Below are positions 33,345-42,090 of a DNA stretch of 64,000 nt, piece by piece. Position 1 is the first letter of the stretch, and every line of letters starts with the position of its first letter. Source of the stretch: Pseudomonas mandelii (GTDB taxonomy: Bacteria > Pseudomonadota > Gammaproteobacteria > Pseudomonadales > Pseudomonadaceae). Below the pieces are notes generated by a model that did no database searches, was not told the origin of the DNA, and saw only the letters and a list, made by a program, of their open reading frames with translations. Position numbers and translations under genes: made by a program. The DNA lies in assembly GCF_006438925.1 (NCBI RefSeq), contig NZ_RCZA01000007.1:313611-377610 (forward strand). Direction: 5' to 3'.

Positions 33345-34175
33345 ATGACTGACTGGCCGCTGCCTCAGACCTATCGCTTCAACGGGCACTCCGTTCGCTA
33401 CGCCGTGCGGGGCGACGGTCCGCCGTTGGTGTTCGTGCATGGCACGCCCTTCTCTTCTTACGTGTGGCACCGGATTGCGCCGCACTTCATCACCACCCAT
33501 CGGGTGCATTACTTTGACCTGCTGGGTTATGGGCTATCGGAGAAAATCGAGGGCGATGTGTCGCTGGGTGTGCAGAACGACCTGTTGGCTCACTTGCTCG
33601 ATCACTGGGGTCTGCAGCGACCAGACGTCGTCGCTCACGACTTCGGCGGCGCCACCGCATTGCGGGCCCATCTGCTGAACGGCAAGGACTACCGCAGCCT
33701 GACACTGATTGACCCGGTGGCGCTGACGCCTTGGGGTTCGCCGTTTGTGCAGCATGTACGTCAGCATGAGGCGGCATTCAGTGGCCTGCCCGATTACATT
33801 CAGCGGGCGATTGTACCGACCTATATTCGCGGGGCGATCAAGCGCGAGATTCCTGATCATGAACTCGCGCCTTACGTGCAGCCGTGGCTCGGCGATCCGG
33901 GGCAAGCGGCGTTCTATCGGCAGATCGCTCAGATGGACGAGCGTTATACCCGTGAGGCCGAAGGGCTGTACCCGACGATTCGTTGTCCGGTGCAGATTCT
34001 GTGGGGCGAAGACGATCAGTGGATTCCCATTGAACGTGGGCAGGCGTTGCATCAGATGATTCCGGGGTCGCGGTTCCAGGCGATTCCGAATGCCGGGCAT
34101 CTGGTTCAGGAAGATGCGCCGGAAGCGATTGTCGCGGCGTTGCTGCGGTTTTTACCGCAACACAAATCCCCCTGA
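33345..34175 (+). CDS. Alpha/beta hydrolase with Asp nucleophile (haloalkane/haloacetate dehalogenase-like)
   Basis: 276 residues. HGTPFSSYVW (32–41) forms the oxyanion loop. The nucleophile elbow reads VVAHDFGGA, with Asp99 in place of the usual Ser; a catalytic His lies at H252 (NAGHLVQED) and an acid near D223/D224. Asp nucleophiles with HDxGG are typical of haloalkane and fluoroacetate dehalogenases, so a dehalogenase or related C–X hydrolase is possible. AGGACACC precedes the ATG. Monocistronic between two hairpins. Confidence 0.8.
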   Translation: MTDWPLPQTYRFNGHSVRYAVRGDGPPLVFVHGTPFSSYVWHRIAPHFITTHRVHYFDLLGYGLSEKIEGDVSLGVQNDLLAHLLDHWGLQRPDVVAHDFGGATALRAHLLNGKDYRSLTLIDPVALTPWGSPFVQHVRQHEAAFSGLPDYIQRAIVPTYIRGAIKREIPDHELAPYVQPWLGDPGQAAFYRQIAQMDERYTREAEGLYPTIRCPVQILWGEDDQWIPIERGQALHQMIPGSRFQAIPNAGHLVQEDAPEAIVAALLRFLPQHKSP

Positions 34176-34190
34176 AGAAACCAACACCCC

Positions 34191-34280
34191 TGTGGGAGCG
34201 AGCCTGCTCGCGAAAGCGCCGGGTCAGTCGACCTCAGTGTTGAATGTTTAACCGCTTTCGCGAGCAGGCTCGCTCCCACA
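34191..34280. repeat. Family B inverted repeat (REPIN)
   Basis: Perfect 28-base arms TGTGGGAGCGAGCCTGCTCG to CGAAAGCG; centre contains GTCAGTCGACCTCAGTGTTG. Between the hydrolase and codB. Confidence 0.92.
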
Positions 34281-34371
34281 TGGGTTCTGTGATCCTTCAG
34301 GTGCACCGCTTTCGGGCCCTCCCCGCGCCAAATCCCCCCGCTCGGCTATAAATAACTCCACCACCCCACGC

Positions 34372-34389
34372 TTGGCACGACCACTGCAA
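34372..34389 (+). promoter_or_regulatory. Sigma-54 (RpoN) promoter for codBA
   Basis: TTGGCACGACCACTGCAA keeps the GG-N10-GC spacing required for RpoN; -24 TGGCACG is exact and the -12 element is CTGCA instead of TTGCA. It lies about 38 bases upstream of the codB ATG, with the AAGGAA ribosome site in between. Confidence 0.7.
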
Positions 34390-34426
34390 CATGCCCCCGC
34401 GTCACTCATTCAGCAAGGAACGCCCC

Positions 34427-35698
34427 ATGACGCAGAACGATCCCGGCAACGATTACCCCCTCAGCGAAGTCCCGATGCATGCCCGCAAAGGCCTGGCCTC
34501 AACGGCCATGGTGCTGCTGGGTTTCACCTTTTTTACCGCGACCATGTTTGCCGGCGGCAAGCTGGGTGTGGCGTTCAGTTTCGGCGAGATGATGGCGGTG
34601 ATTGTCATCGGCAATCTGCTGCTGGGGATCTATGCCGCCGGCCTGGGTTACATCGCCTTCAAGAGCGGTCTGAATTCGGTTTTGATGGGACGCTTTTGCT
34701 TCGGTGAAGTGGGCAGCAAGCTCAGCGACCTGATCCTCGGTTTTACCCAGATCGGCTGGTACGCCTGGGGCACGGCCACTGCCGCCGTGGTGCTGGGCAA
34801 GTATTTCGAATTGGCCGAGGGCACCGTTCTCGGGTTGATGGTGCTGTTCGGCCTGATGTTTTGCGCGACCGCGTACATCGGTTATCGCGGGTTGGAGATT
34901 CTGTCGTACATCGCCGTACCGGCGATGATGTTGCTGCTGATGCTGTCGATGTGGGTGGCCACGGTGAAGATCGGCGGGCTCGACGGTTTGCTCGCAGTAG
35001 TCCCGACGGGAACACTGGATTGGTCGACCGCGATTACCCTGGTGTTCGGCACCTTCGTCAGTGGTGCGACCCAGGCAACCAACTGGACGCGTTTCTCCCG
35101 TTCGGCACGCGTGGCGGTGCTGGCGAGCCTGATCGGCTTCTTCATCGGCAACGGCCTGATGGTGTTGATCGGTGCCTATGGCGCAATCGTCTACCAGCAA
35201 CCGGACGTGGTCGAAGTGTTGCTGTTGCAAGGCTTCGCCATGGCGGCGATGGCGATGTTGCTACTCAATATCTGGAGCACCCAGGACAACACCATCTACA
35301 ACTTCGCCGTCGCCGGTTGCAACCTGCTGCGCACCGGCCGTCGCAAGACCGTGACCCTGGCGGGCGCGGTGATCGGCACCCTGCTGGCGCTGCTGGGTAT
35401 GTACGACATGCTGGTGCCCTATCTGATTCTGCTGGGCACCGTGATCCCGCCGATTGGCGGCGTGATCATGGCGGACTTCTTCTACCGCTATCGTGGTCAA
35501 TATCCACGTCTGGCCGATGCCCGCTTGCCGGCGTTCAATTGGTCTGGCCTGGGCGCCTACGCGGTCGGCACCGTTGCTGCGTTCAGTTCACCGTGGGTCG
35601 CGCCGCTGGTAGGGATTGCCGCTGCCGCGTTAACGTATGTGTTACTGACCGGCGTGCTGGGTGCCCGTACTGCCAACGCACCATTACAAGATCTATAA
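34427..35698 (+). CDS. codB: Cytosine permease
   Basis: 423 residues from MTQNDPGNDYPLSEVP, with AAGGAA upstream. Twelve membrane segments of the NCS1 nucleobase:cation symporter family; TFFTATMFAGGKLGVAFSFG and QIGWYAWGTATAAV are typical of CodB. It brings cytosine into the cell. codA follows 13 bases downstream, giving an uptake-plus-deamination operon. The sigma-54 promoter suggests induction under nitrogen limitation (inference). Confidence 0.93.
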   Translation: MTQNDPGNDYPLSEVPMHARKGLASTAMVLLGFTFFTATMFAGGKLGVAFSFGEMMAVIVIGNLLLGIYAAGLGYIAFKSGLNSVLMGRFCFGEVGSKLSDLILGFTQIGWYAWGTATAAVVLGKYFELAEGTVLGLMVLFGLMFCATAYIGYRGLEILSYIAVPAMMLLLMLSMWVATVKIGGLDGLLAVVPTGTLDWSTAITLVFGTFVSGATQATNWTRFSRSARVAVLASLIGFFIGNGLMVLIGAYGAIVYQQPDVVEVLLLQGFAMAAMAMLLLNIWSTQDNTIYNFAVAGCNLLRTGRRKTVTLAGAVIGTLLALLGMYDMLVPYLILLGTVIPPIGGVIMADFFYRYRGQYPRLADARLPAFNWSGLGAYAVGTVAAFSSPWVAPLVGIAAAALTYVLLTGVLGARTANAPLQDL

Positions 35699-35711
35699 AA
35701 GGATTCGCCTG

Positions 35712-36959
35712 ATGCACATCATCAACGCCCGCCTGCGCAACCAAGATGGCCTGCATGAGTTGCACCTGGAAAACGGCCTGATCAGCAACATCGCCCGACA
35801 GACCGAAGCGCCGACCCTGGGGCCCGATGATCTGGACGCCGGCGGCAACCTGGTGGTGCCACCCTTCGTCGAGCCACACATCCACCTCGACGCCACGCTC
35901 ACCGCCGGCGAGCCGCGCTGGAACATGAGCGGCACGCTGTTCGAAGGCATCGAGTGCTGGGGCGAGCGCAAGGTGACGATCACCGAAGAGGACACCAAAA
36001 CCCGCGCCAAGAAAACCATCCAGACCCTCGCCGCACACGGCATCCAGCATGTGCGTACCCACGTCGACGTCACCGACCCGCAGCTCACCGCGCTCAAGGC
36101 GATGCTCGAAGTGCGCGAGGAAAGCCGTCACCTGATCGACATGCAGATCGTTGCGTTCCCGCAGGAAGGCATCGAGTCGTACCGCAACGGTCGCGAGCTG
36201 ATGGAAGAAGCGATCCGCATGGGGGCCGATGTGGTCGGCGGCATTCCGCATTTCGAGTACACCCGCGATCAAGGCGTGAGTTCAGTGAAATTCCTGATGG
36301 ACCTCGCCGAGCGCACCGGTTGCCTGGTGGACGTGCACTGCGATGAAACCGACGACCCGCACTCACGCTTTCTAGAGGTGCTGGCCGAAGAAGCCCGCAG
36401 CCGCGACATGGGCTCGCGGGTGACCGCCAGTCACACCACCGCCATGGGCTCTTACGACAACGCTTACTGCGCCAAATTGTTCCGTCTGCTCGGGCATTCG
36501 GGGATCAGCTTTGTCTCCTGCCCCACCGAAAGCATTCACCTGCAAGGGCGCTTCGACAACTTCCCGAAACGCCGTGGCGTGACCCGTGTCAACGAGCTGC
36601 TCGAAGCCGGGATGAACGTGTGTTTCGGCCAGGATTCGATCGTCGACCCGTGGTATCCGCTGGGCAACGGCAATATCTTGCGGGTGCTCGAAGCCGGCCT
36701 GCACATCTGCCACATGCTCGGTTACCGCAACCTGCAAAGCGCGCTAGACCTGGTCACCGACAACAGCGCCAAGGCCATGAACCTGGGTGACCGTTATGGA
36801 CTGGAACGCGGGCGGCCAGCGAATTTGCTGATTCTGTCGGAGGACTGCGATTACGAGGTGATCCGCAGTCAGGGCCTGCCGCTGTATTCGGTGCGCGATG
36901 GCAAGGTGTTGATGAAGCGGCAGATGCCGGAGGTCGAGTTCTATGGTGATTTGAGCTGA
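35712..36959 (+). CDS. codA: Cytosine deaminase
   Basis: 415 residues. Hydrolyses cytosine to uracil and ammonia. The amidohydrolase metal ligands are visible at H56/H58 (EPHIHLD), in VDVHCDETDD, in SHTTAMGSYD and in FGQDSIVDPW with the catalytic Asp. AAGGATT precedes the chosen ATG. It forms an operon with codB, supplying ammonia from cytosine. Confidence 0.95.
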   Translation: MHIINARLRNQDGLHELHLENGLISNIARQTEAPTLGPDDLDAGGNLVVPPFVEPHIHLDATLTAGEPRWNMSGTLFEGIECWGERKVTITEEDTKTRAKKTIQTLAAHGIQHVRTHVDVTDPQLTALKAMLEVREESRHLIDMQIVAFPQEGIESYRNGRELMEEAIRMGADVVGGIPHFEYTRDQGVSSVKFLMDLAERTGCLVDVHCDETDDPHSRFLEVLAEEARSRDMGSRVTASHTTAMGSYDNAYCAKLFRLLGHSGISFVSCPTESIHLQGRFDNFPKRRGVTRVNELLEAGMNVCFGQDSIVDPWYPLGNGNILRVLEAGLHICHMLGYRNLQSALDLVTDNSAKAMNLGDRYGLERGRPANLLILSEDCDYEVIRSQGLPLYSVRDGKVLMKRQMPEVEFYGDLS

Positions 36960-36981
36960 GATTTGCGTTGATTGGGCTGAC

Positions 36982-37080
36982 GCCTTCGCGAGCAGGCTCG
37001 CTCCCACATTTGATCTCCAGTGGACACAAACGCTGAGTACACCTCAGATCCACTGTGGGAGCGAGCCTGCTCGCGAAGGC
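36982..37080. repeat. Family B inverted repeat (REPIN)
   Basis: Perfect 27-base arms GCCTTCGCGAGCAGGCTCGC and complement, with a 45-base centre. Between convergent codA and the DapF-like gene. Confidence 0.92.
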
Positions 37081-37090
37081 AATCTTGAAC

Positions 37091-38083
37091 TCACCCCATC
37101 AACCGCGCCGTGCCGAACAACCTGACCCGACTCAACTCACCCTGCTCTTCCTCCAGAAGAATCGGTGCAGTACCGCCGGGCATAACCACATTTACCTCCC
37201 CTGCTCTGACCCACCCCACCCGCCACGCCGCGCAAGCCACCGCACTGGCGCTGGTGCCCGACGACGCCGTCGGCCCCTCTCCGCGCTCGAATACCCGCGC
37301 GACGACTCGCCCTTCAGACTCAAGCATCGCCCATTGCAGATTCACGCCAGCAGCACACGGCTCCCCCGCCCCGGCCGGCATGGCGTAAGCGATACGCGTC
37401 AGCCCTTCGGACAACCCCGGTTCGCGCATCTGCTCATTGCTCGGCAATGCATCGGCGTTCTCTAAAAGCGTCACACAATGTGGATTGCCGATGCGTACGA
37501 ACTGGCTTCGAGACCAGGCAGGATCAAGCCCCGATAACGGCTGCACATGGCTGACGTCGCGACCGTTCAGCCGCACGCTTTCAACCCCTTTAGCCCCCAC
37601 AGCGTCAGGCCCGAACGAGGGTTTGCCCAGATCCAGCCAGAACCCTTTCACACCCTCGATCTCGACCGGTTTCACCGAAGTGTCCACAGGCGAAACCGCA
37701 TCAGTCTTATCGTGATGAACCCTGAGCAAACAAACCTCGTCCCTCGGCAGCAGCCCTTGCTCACTCAGGGCCTGAGAGAAAATCGTCAACCCGTTGCCAC
37801 TGCGCTCGGCGAGCGTGCCGTCGGTGTTGACGATCAGCAGGTCAAACGGTGGCGAGGCTTGAAACGGACCGACCAATAAACCGTCGCAGCGATGATCCTT
37901 GCTGCCTGGCGGTTGTGTACCGGGTGCCCAGCCACAGAAGGCCTCGATAGCCGAAACCGTCCATGCCGCACGGGTTTGCGCAGCGCGACTGGCCTGCACG
38001 GGTAGATCGATACCTCCCCGGCGCACGGCGTCAGGCGCCACAACCGCATAGATATTGCCTCGAGCATCGTAGAACGGCGTCAT
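37091..38083 (-). CDS. DapF-like protein lacking both catalytic cysteines
   Basis: 330 residues with the diaminopimelate epimerase fold: NTDGTLAERSGNG (about 86–98), RIGNPHCVTLLEN (197–209) and FERGEGPTASSGTSAS (265–280). In true DapF these loops read CGNG and ACGSG with the two acid-base cysteines. Here the positions are Ser95 and Ser275, so ordinary racemisation by a Cys pair is not expected. The N-terminus is also longer than in E. coli DapF (274). It may be a changed-function or dead paralogue. Preceded by AGGA. Next upstream on the same strand is an AraC regulator. Confidence 0.78.
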   Translation of the reverse strand: MTPFYDARGNIYAVVAPDAVRRGGIDLPVQASRAAQTRAAWTVSAIEAFCGWAPGTQPPGSKDHRCDGLLVGPFQASPPFDLLIVNTDGTLAERSGNGLTIFSQALSEQGLLPRDEVCLLRVHHDKTDAVSPVDTSVKPVEIEGVKGFWLDLGKPSFGPDAVGAKGVESVRLNGRDVSHVQPLSGLDPAWSRSQFVRIGNPHCVTLLENADALPSNEQMREPGLSEGLTRIAYAMPAGAGEPCAAGVNLQWAMLESEGRVVARVFERGEGPTASSGTSASAVACAAWRVGWVRAGEVNVVMPGGTAPILLEEEQGELSRVRLFGTARLMG

Positions 38084-38127
38084 GGATCGGTCCTGAAGTC
38101 AGCCAGAAAGTGCCTGTACTTTAGGCG

Positions 38128-38907
38128 TCAATGTCCGGCGATGAAATACCGCCCCGGCGTCACCCCGAACGTTCGTCGAAACATCGCAATAAACGCGCTG
38201 ACATTTTCATAACCCAGTTCCAGCGCAATGGTCGTCACCGGCACCGCTGCCGCCAAAAGCTCCAGCGCGCGCAACAACCGAGCGCGCTGGCGCCATTGGC
38301 TGAAGGTGAAGCCGGTTTCGCTAACGAAGCGTCTGGCCAGGGTTCGCGCCGACACACCCCCCCACTGCGCCCATTGTTCCAGTGCGCGGTTGTCTGCCAG
38401 GTCATCGACCAGCGCCTGGGTGATCCGGCGCAATCGCGGATCGTGGGACAGCGGCAGGCCGAAAGGCTCGGCGGGCAACGCGGCGATTTCATCGAGAATG
38501 AGTTGGGCGATCCGTTCCTGTCGCTCATCAATTGCGCCCTCCCTCCAAGTCGCAGCCCGGTCGACGGCCTCTCGGAGCAGGCCCGAGGTGGCGATGATGC
38601 ACGGCTGCTCCGGTAACTCGGCACAGGCCGGCGTCGCCACATAAACGCTCCAGCCATGGAACGGGCCGTGGGAACGCAAGCCGTGCAGGCAGTCCGGCGG
38701 AATCCACACCGCGTGGGTGGCCGGCACCACCCAATGATGATCTGCCGCATCTACGGACAACAAACCGCGCCGTGCCCCCAGCAATTGGCCGCGGGCATGC
38801 TGGTGCAAGGCACTTTGGCGCTCGACCGGGCTGTCCTGAGTGACGGCGATCACCCGCGCCGCCGTGGAAGACTGCGCCAGCTCGGTGGATATCAGCGGTT
38901 TAACCAT
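38128..38907 (-). CDS. AraC family transcriptional regulator with N-terminal cupin
   Basis: 259 residues. A cupin-like sensor (HQHARGQLLGARRGLLSVDA, WIPPDCLHGL) is followed by paired helix-turn-helix units (SARTLARRFVSETGFTFSQW and PVTTIALELGYENVSAFIAM, FRRTFGVTPGRYF). It lies 44 bases upstream of the DapF-like gene on the same strand and may be co-transcribed with it or regulate it. Same build as the regulator at 18903–19688. Confidence 0.9.
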   Translation of the reverse strand: MVKPLISTELAQSSTAARVIAVTQDSPVERQSALHQHARGQLLGARRGLLSVDAADHHWVVPATHAVWIPPDCLHGLRSHGPFHGWSVYVATPACAELPEQPCIIATSGLLREAVDRAATWREGAIDERQERIAQLILDEIAALPAEPFGLPLSHDPRLRRITQALVDDLADNRALEQWAQWGGVSARTLARRFVSETGFTFSQWRQRARLLRALELLAAAVPVTTIALELGYENVSAFIAMFRRTFGVTPGRYFIAGH

Positions 38908-39000
38908 TGGCAGTTCTACGTTATCGAATGACCTGGATGACGCAGTTTAGCCATGAACATCGCTTTAGGCTGAACACTCATTCAACAGAGGGACACCCTT

Positions 39001-39252
39001 ATGCGCGCTGAAGACCTGCTTCCCGACCATCTCGACCAAGGCCAATTCAATGGCATCGCTGTGCGCAAAGGCACGGTCGGGGCTTTTTTGATCAATGCAC
39101 GCAGGCTGGCCGATCCGGGTGGCAGCGAAGAACAGCGGCGGCTGGCCGAGCACGACATCGTCGAGGCTTTGCCGGCGTTACGGGCGCTGGGTTTGTTCGA
39201 GATTCTGCAAGTGCGCGACGAACACCTGCGCGGATTGTGCGAAGGGCACTGA
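39001..39252 (+). CDS. Hypothetical small protein
   Basis: 83 residues, MRAEDLLPDHLDQGQFNGIA to DEHLRGLCEGH, preceded by AGAGGGA. Predicted soluble, largely helical with GTVGAFLINARRLADP and ALPALRALGLFEILQV. I think a small DUF family (perhaps DUF7709) covers it, but I cannot confirm this. No function assigned. Confidence 0.65.
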   Translation: MRAEDLLPDHLDQGQFNGIAVRKGTVGAFLINARRLADPGGSEEQRRLAEHDIVEALPALRALGLFEILQVRDEHLRGLCEGH

Positions 39253-39272
39253 CAGCCGCACTCGCGATGGAG

Positions 39273-39307
39273 GGTCAGGCTGTGCAAGGATGTCACCCTG
39301 CCTGACC
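39273..39307 (+). other. Hairpin between the 83-residue gene and the MFS gene
   Basis: GGTCAGGC (39273–39280) pairs with GCCTGACC (39300–39307). An alternative overlapping pairing, AGGGT with ACCCT (39295–39299), excludes the first, so the region could switch folds. No T-run follows the stem. Confidence 0.35.
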
Positions 39308-39390
39308 GCGAACTTGCGCGTACGCTGATCGAACCCTCGCAGGTCGATCACTGTCCCTTGGATACGCGACGTTTTTTGCCAAGGATTGAT

Positions 39391-40542
39391 ATGACCAACC
39401 TCAACACCCAAACCGCATTTGTTCCCGGACGCCTGGAGCAGATGTCCACGCGCATCGCCTTTTTCATTGCCGGCTTCGGCATCGCCGCGTGGGCGCCGCT
39501 GGTGCCCTACGCCAAGGCTCGGGCCGGGCTGGATGAAGGGACGCTCGGTTTGCTGCTGTTGTGCCTGGGGGTGGGGTCGATTCTGGCGATGCCGATGGCG
39601 GGGCTTCTGGCCACGCGTTTTGGCTGTCGCCGGGTGGTGAGCGCCGGGGTGTTGCTGATCTGTGCGGCCCTGCCGCTGTTGGCAACGGTGTCGTCGATTC
39701 CGGCGTTGATTGCTGCGTTGTTCATGTTCGGCGCGGGGTTGGGCACGGTGGATTCGACGGTGAACCTGCAAGCGGTGATCGTCGAACGGGCCAGCGGCAA
39801 GACCATGATGTCGGGTTTCCATGGGTTGTTCAGCCTCGGCGGGATTGTCGGTGCGGCGGGTGTCAGCGCCCTGCTCGGCTTCGGGGTTTCACCGCTGGGG
39901 GCAACGCTGGTGGTGATCGTGATGCTGCTGATCGCCCTGGCCAAGGCCGCGCCACACCTCTTGCCTTACGGCAGCGAAAGTTCGGGGCCGGCGTTTGCCG
40001 TTCCCCATGGCATCGTGCTGTTCATCGGCGGAATGTGTTTCATCGTGTTCCTCGCCGAAGGCGCGGCGCTCGACTGGAGCGCGGTGTTCCTGGCGCAGGA
40101 ACGCGGGATCGACACCGCTTACGCGGGGCTGGGTTACGCGGCGTTTGCGTTGACCATGACCGTCGGCCGTTTGACCGGCGATTCGATCGTGCGTCGTCTC
40201 GGCGCTACCCGGGTGATTGTGTTCGGTGGGTTAACGGCCGCAGCGGGCCTGTTTGTGGCGACCTTCGCCCCGAGTTGGGAAGCGGCGCTGATGGGTTATG
40301 CATTGTTGGGGGTGGGTTGTTCGAACATTGTGCCGGTGTTGTACACCGCGGTGGGCAAACAGACGGTGATGCCCGAAAGCGTCGCCGTGCCGGCCATTAC
40401 CACGCTGGGTTATGCGGGCATTCTTGCGGGGCCTGCGTTGATCGGGTTTATCGCCCATGGCAGCAGTTTGAGTTTTGCCTTCGGGCTGATGGCGGTGTTG
40501 CTGGTGGCGGTGGCTATCGGCGGGAAGGTGTTGAAAGTCTGA
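39391..40542 (+). CDS. MFS transporter
   Basis: 383 residues from MTNLNTQTAFVPGRLEQMST, with AAGGA upstream. Twelve membrane helices; an MFS signature lies in the loop after helix 2 (GLLATRFGCRRVV) and after helix 8. WAPLVPYAKARAGLDEGTLG near the N-terminus fits the group of small-molecule exporters or sugar transporters close to YbjJ-type proteins. The substrate is unknown. Monocistronic. Confidence 0.88.
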   Translation: MTNLNTQTAFVPGRLEQMSTRIAFFIAGFGIAAWAPLVPYAKARAGLDEGTLGLLLLCLGVGSILAMPMAGLLATRFGCRRVVSAGVLLICAALPLLATVSSIPALIAALFMFGAGLGTVDSTVNLQAVIVERASGKTMMSGFHGLFSLGGIVGAAGVSALLGFGVSPLGATLVVIVMLLIALAKAAPHLLPYGSESSGPAFAVPHGIVLFIGGMCFIVFLAEGAALDWSAVFLAQERGIDTAYAGLGYAAFALTMTVGRLTGDSIVRRLGATRVIVFGGLTAAAGLFVATFAPSWEAALMGYALLGVGCSNIVPVLYTAVGKQTVMPESVAVPAITTLGYAGILAGPALIGFIAHGSSLSFAFGLMAVLLVAVAIGGKVLKV

Positions 40543-40560
40543 AAGCTTCGTCGGATCGCC

Positions 40561-40650
40561 GCCCGGAGCTGGCTCGCTCCCACAAGGGATCTTCAGTGAA
40601 CACAAAATGTGTGAACGACATGGATCAAATGTGAGAGCGAGCCTACTCCC
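40561..40650. repeat. Degenerate family B element
   Basis: A left arm GCTGGCTCGCTCCCACAAG and a right arm ATGTGAGAGCGAGCCTACTC pair only partly, so this is a decaying copy. Between convergent MFS and cupredoxin genes. Confidence 0.65.
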
Positions 40651-40699
40651 AGGAGGTTAGGGTTTCTTCAGCTGGATCTATCGCAAAGTTCTTGCGGCA

Positions 40700-41008
40700 T
40701 CACTGGCTGACCACAATCTTCCCGATCATCTGCAGGTGCAGCGCACAAAAATACTCAAACTCCCCCGGCGTGTTGAATACCCAGGAAAAGCTGTCATTGG
40801 TATCCAGCGCCCCAGAGCGAAACACCTTGTGGGTTTCCGCCACCGTATGCGGAATCTGGTCGTCGTTCACCCACGTCACTTTGGTGCCCACGGCCACGTT
40901 CAAATCCTTGGGCCCGAACATGAACTCCTTGATATCGATTTTCACCTCCTGAGCCCACACCGGCATCGACAGCATCAGGCAGACAACAGCCAACAGTCGC
41001 GTTTTCAT
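40700..41008 (-). CDS. Periplasmic cupredoxin (plastocyanin/azurin-like)
   Basis: 102 residues. A signal peptide (MKTRLLAVVCLMLSMPVWAQ) precedes a single cupredoxin domain. Type 1 copper ligands are H54 (IPHTVA), C88, H91 and M94 (FCALHLQM). It carries electrons or copper in the periplasm. It follows the Tat metallophosphoesterase by 13 bases, with GGAGG upstream, so the two form one operon, divergent from the ECF sigma gene. Confidence 0.93.
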   Translation of the reverse strand: MKTRLLAVVCLMLSMPVWAQEVKIDIKEFMFGPKDLNVAVGTKVTWVNDDQIPHTVAETHKVFRSGALDTNDSFSWVFNTPGEFEYFCALHLQMIGKIVVSQ

Positions 41009-41021
41009 CCCAGTTCCTCCG

Positions 41022-41990
41022 CTAAACCAGTGTCGAATCGATCAGCGCCAGCGGATGCTCGCCCTGCGTCGCTCGCACATCGGTGAGCCCTAAATAATTG
41101 CGCAGTTGATCAGCCGCCACCGTCATCGGTCCCGGTGCCGGCGCCGTACCCGGTGCAGGTTGTGGATAAGCCGTGCCGCGGGCGGTGTGGAAGGTGATAT
41201 TGCCTTCCACCTTCTGGATGACCTGATGGATATGCCCGTTCAATACCGTCACCGAACCGTACTTGCGCAGCATGGCAATCGCCTGATCGCCATCCTCGGT
41301 GCCCCAACCCCACGGCTGATAAATCGTCCACAACGGAATATGGGTAAACACAACGATTGGCGTGCTGCTCGTCACGGCGCGCAAGTCATCGGCCAGCCAG
41401 GCCAGTTGATCGGCGCCAAGCGTCGCTTCATGGCCAGCCTGGAAGTTGAAGACATTCACCAGCCCGATGAAATGCACGCCGTGGTCATCGAAGCTGTACC
41501 AGCCATTGCCTTTGGTGCCCTTGCCGTAACGCTCCAGATAGAGTTTTCCGCCGCCCTCGTCGAGGGTGTCGTGCTCGCCCGGCACGTAATGCACGTTGGA
41601 CGGAAGGCCCTTGAGCAGTTGCGCGGCCGTATCGAATTCTTCCGGCTTCGACAGGTGGGTGATATCGCCGGTATGCAGGATCAACGATGGCCGTTTCGGC
41701 AATGCGATGACCTTGTCGATGGCCACCTGCAAGGTCTTCAACGGTTCCGGGTTGGCCTCTTTATTGAAACCGATGTGCGAGTCGCTGATCTGCACAAAGT
41801 GGAAGGTGCTGGCCAGCGCTTTTGGGTCGGAGACGTTGCCGGAATCGTCCAGCGCAAAGGCCCGTGGAATGCCGCCGCTCAAGGCCCAGATCACGCCGGC
41901 TCCGGCCCACGCGGAGCACTTGAGCAGTGTCCGGCGGTCGGGGTTCAGCGGACCGTCGGTGCGTCGTTCGTATTTCGTATGTATGTCCAT
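41022..41990 (-). CDS. Tat-exported metallophosphoesterase
   Basis: 322 residues. The N-terminus has a twin-arginine signal, DRRTLLKCSAWAGAGVIWAL (RR at 19–20), so the protein is folded before export. Calcineurin-like motifs are VQISDSHIGF, LHTGDITH, GEHD, FTHIPLW and LNGHIHQV, giving a dimetal site. The substrate is unknown. First gene of a two-gene operon with the cupredoxin, under one arm of the divergent GGAATAA-type promoters. Confidence 0.92.
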   Translation of the reverse strand: MDIHTKYERRTDGPLNPDRRTLLKCSAWAGAGVIWALSGGIPRAFALDDSGNVSDPKALASTFHFVQISDSHIGFNKEANPEPLKTLQVAIDKVIALPKRPSLILHTGDITHLSKPEEFDTAAQLLKGLPSNVHYVPGEHDTLDEGGGKLYLERYGKGTKGNGWYSFDDHGVHFIGLVNVFNFQAGHEATLGADQLAWLADDLRAVTSSTPIVVFTHIPLWTIYQPWGWGTEDGDQAIAMLRKYGSVTVLNGHIHQVIQKVEGNITFHTARGTAYPQPAPGTAPAPGPMTVAADQLRNYLGLTDVRATQGEHPLALIDSTLV

Positions 41991-42036
41991 CGGTGTGCCC
42001 TCGTTAGCGGACTACAGTGATGTAGCTGACACGAGA

Positions 42037-42065
42037 TACAACCTTGCGGGACGAGTCTTTATTCC
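42037..42065 (-). promoter_or_regulatory. Candidate ECF promoter, leftward (phosphoesterase–cupredoxin)
   Basis: On the minus strand GGAATAAA (42065–42058) and GTTGTA (42042–42037) are separated so that GGAATAA-N16-GTTGTA holds. The opposite promoter has exactly the same spacing. The -10 is 47 bases from the phosphoesterase ATG. Confidence 0.65.
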
Positions 42066-42090
42066 ACGTCGGAAAATTATTTTTTCCTCG

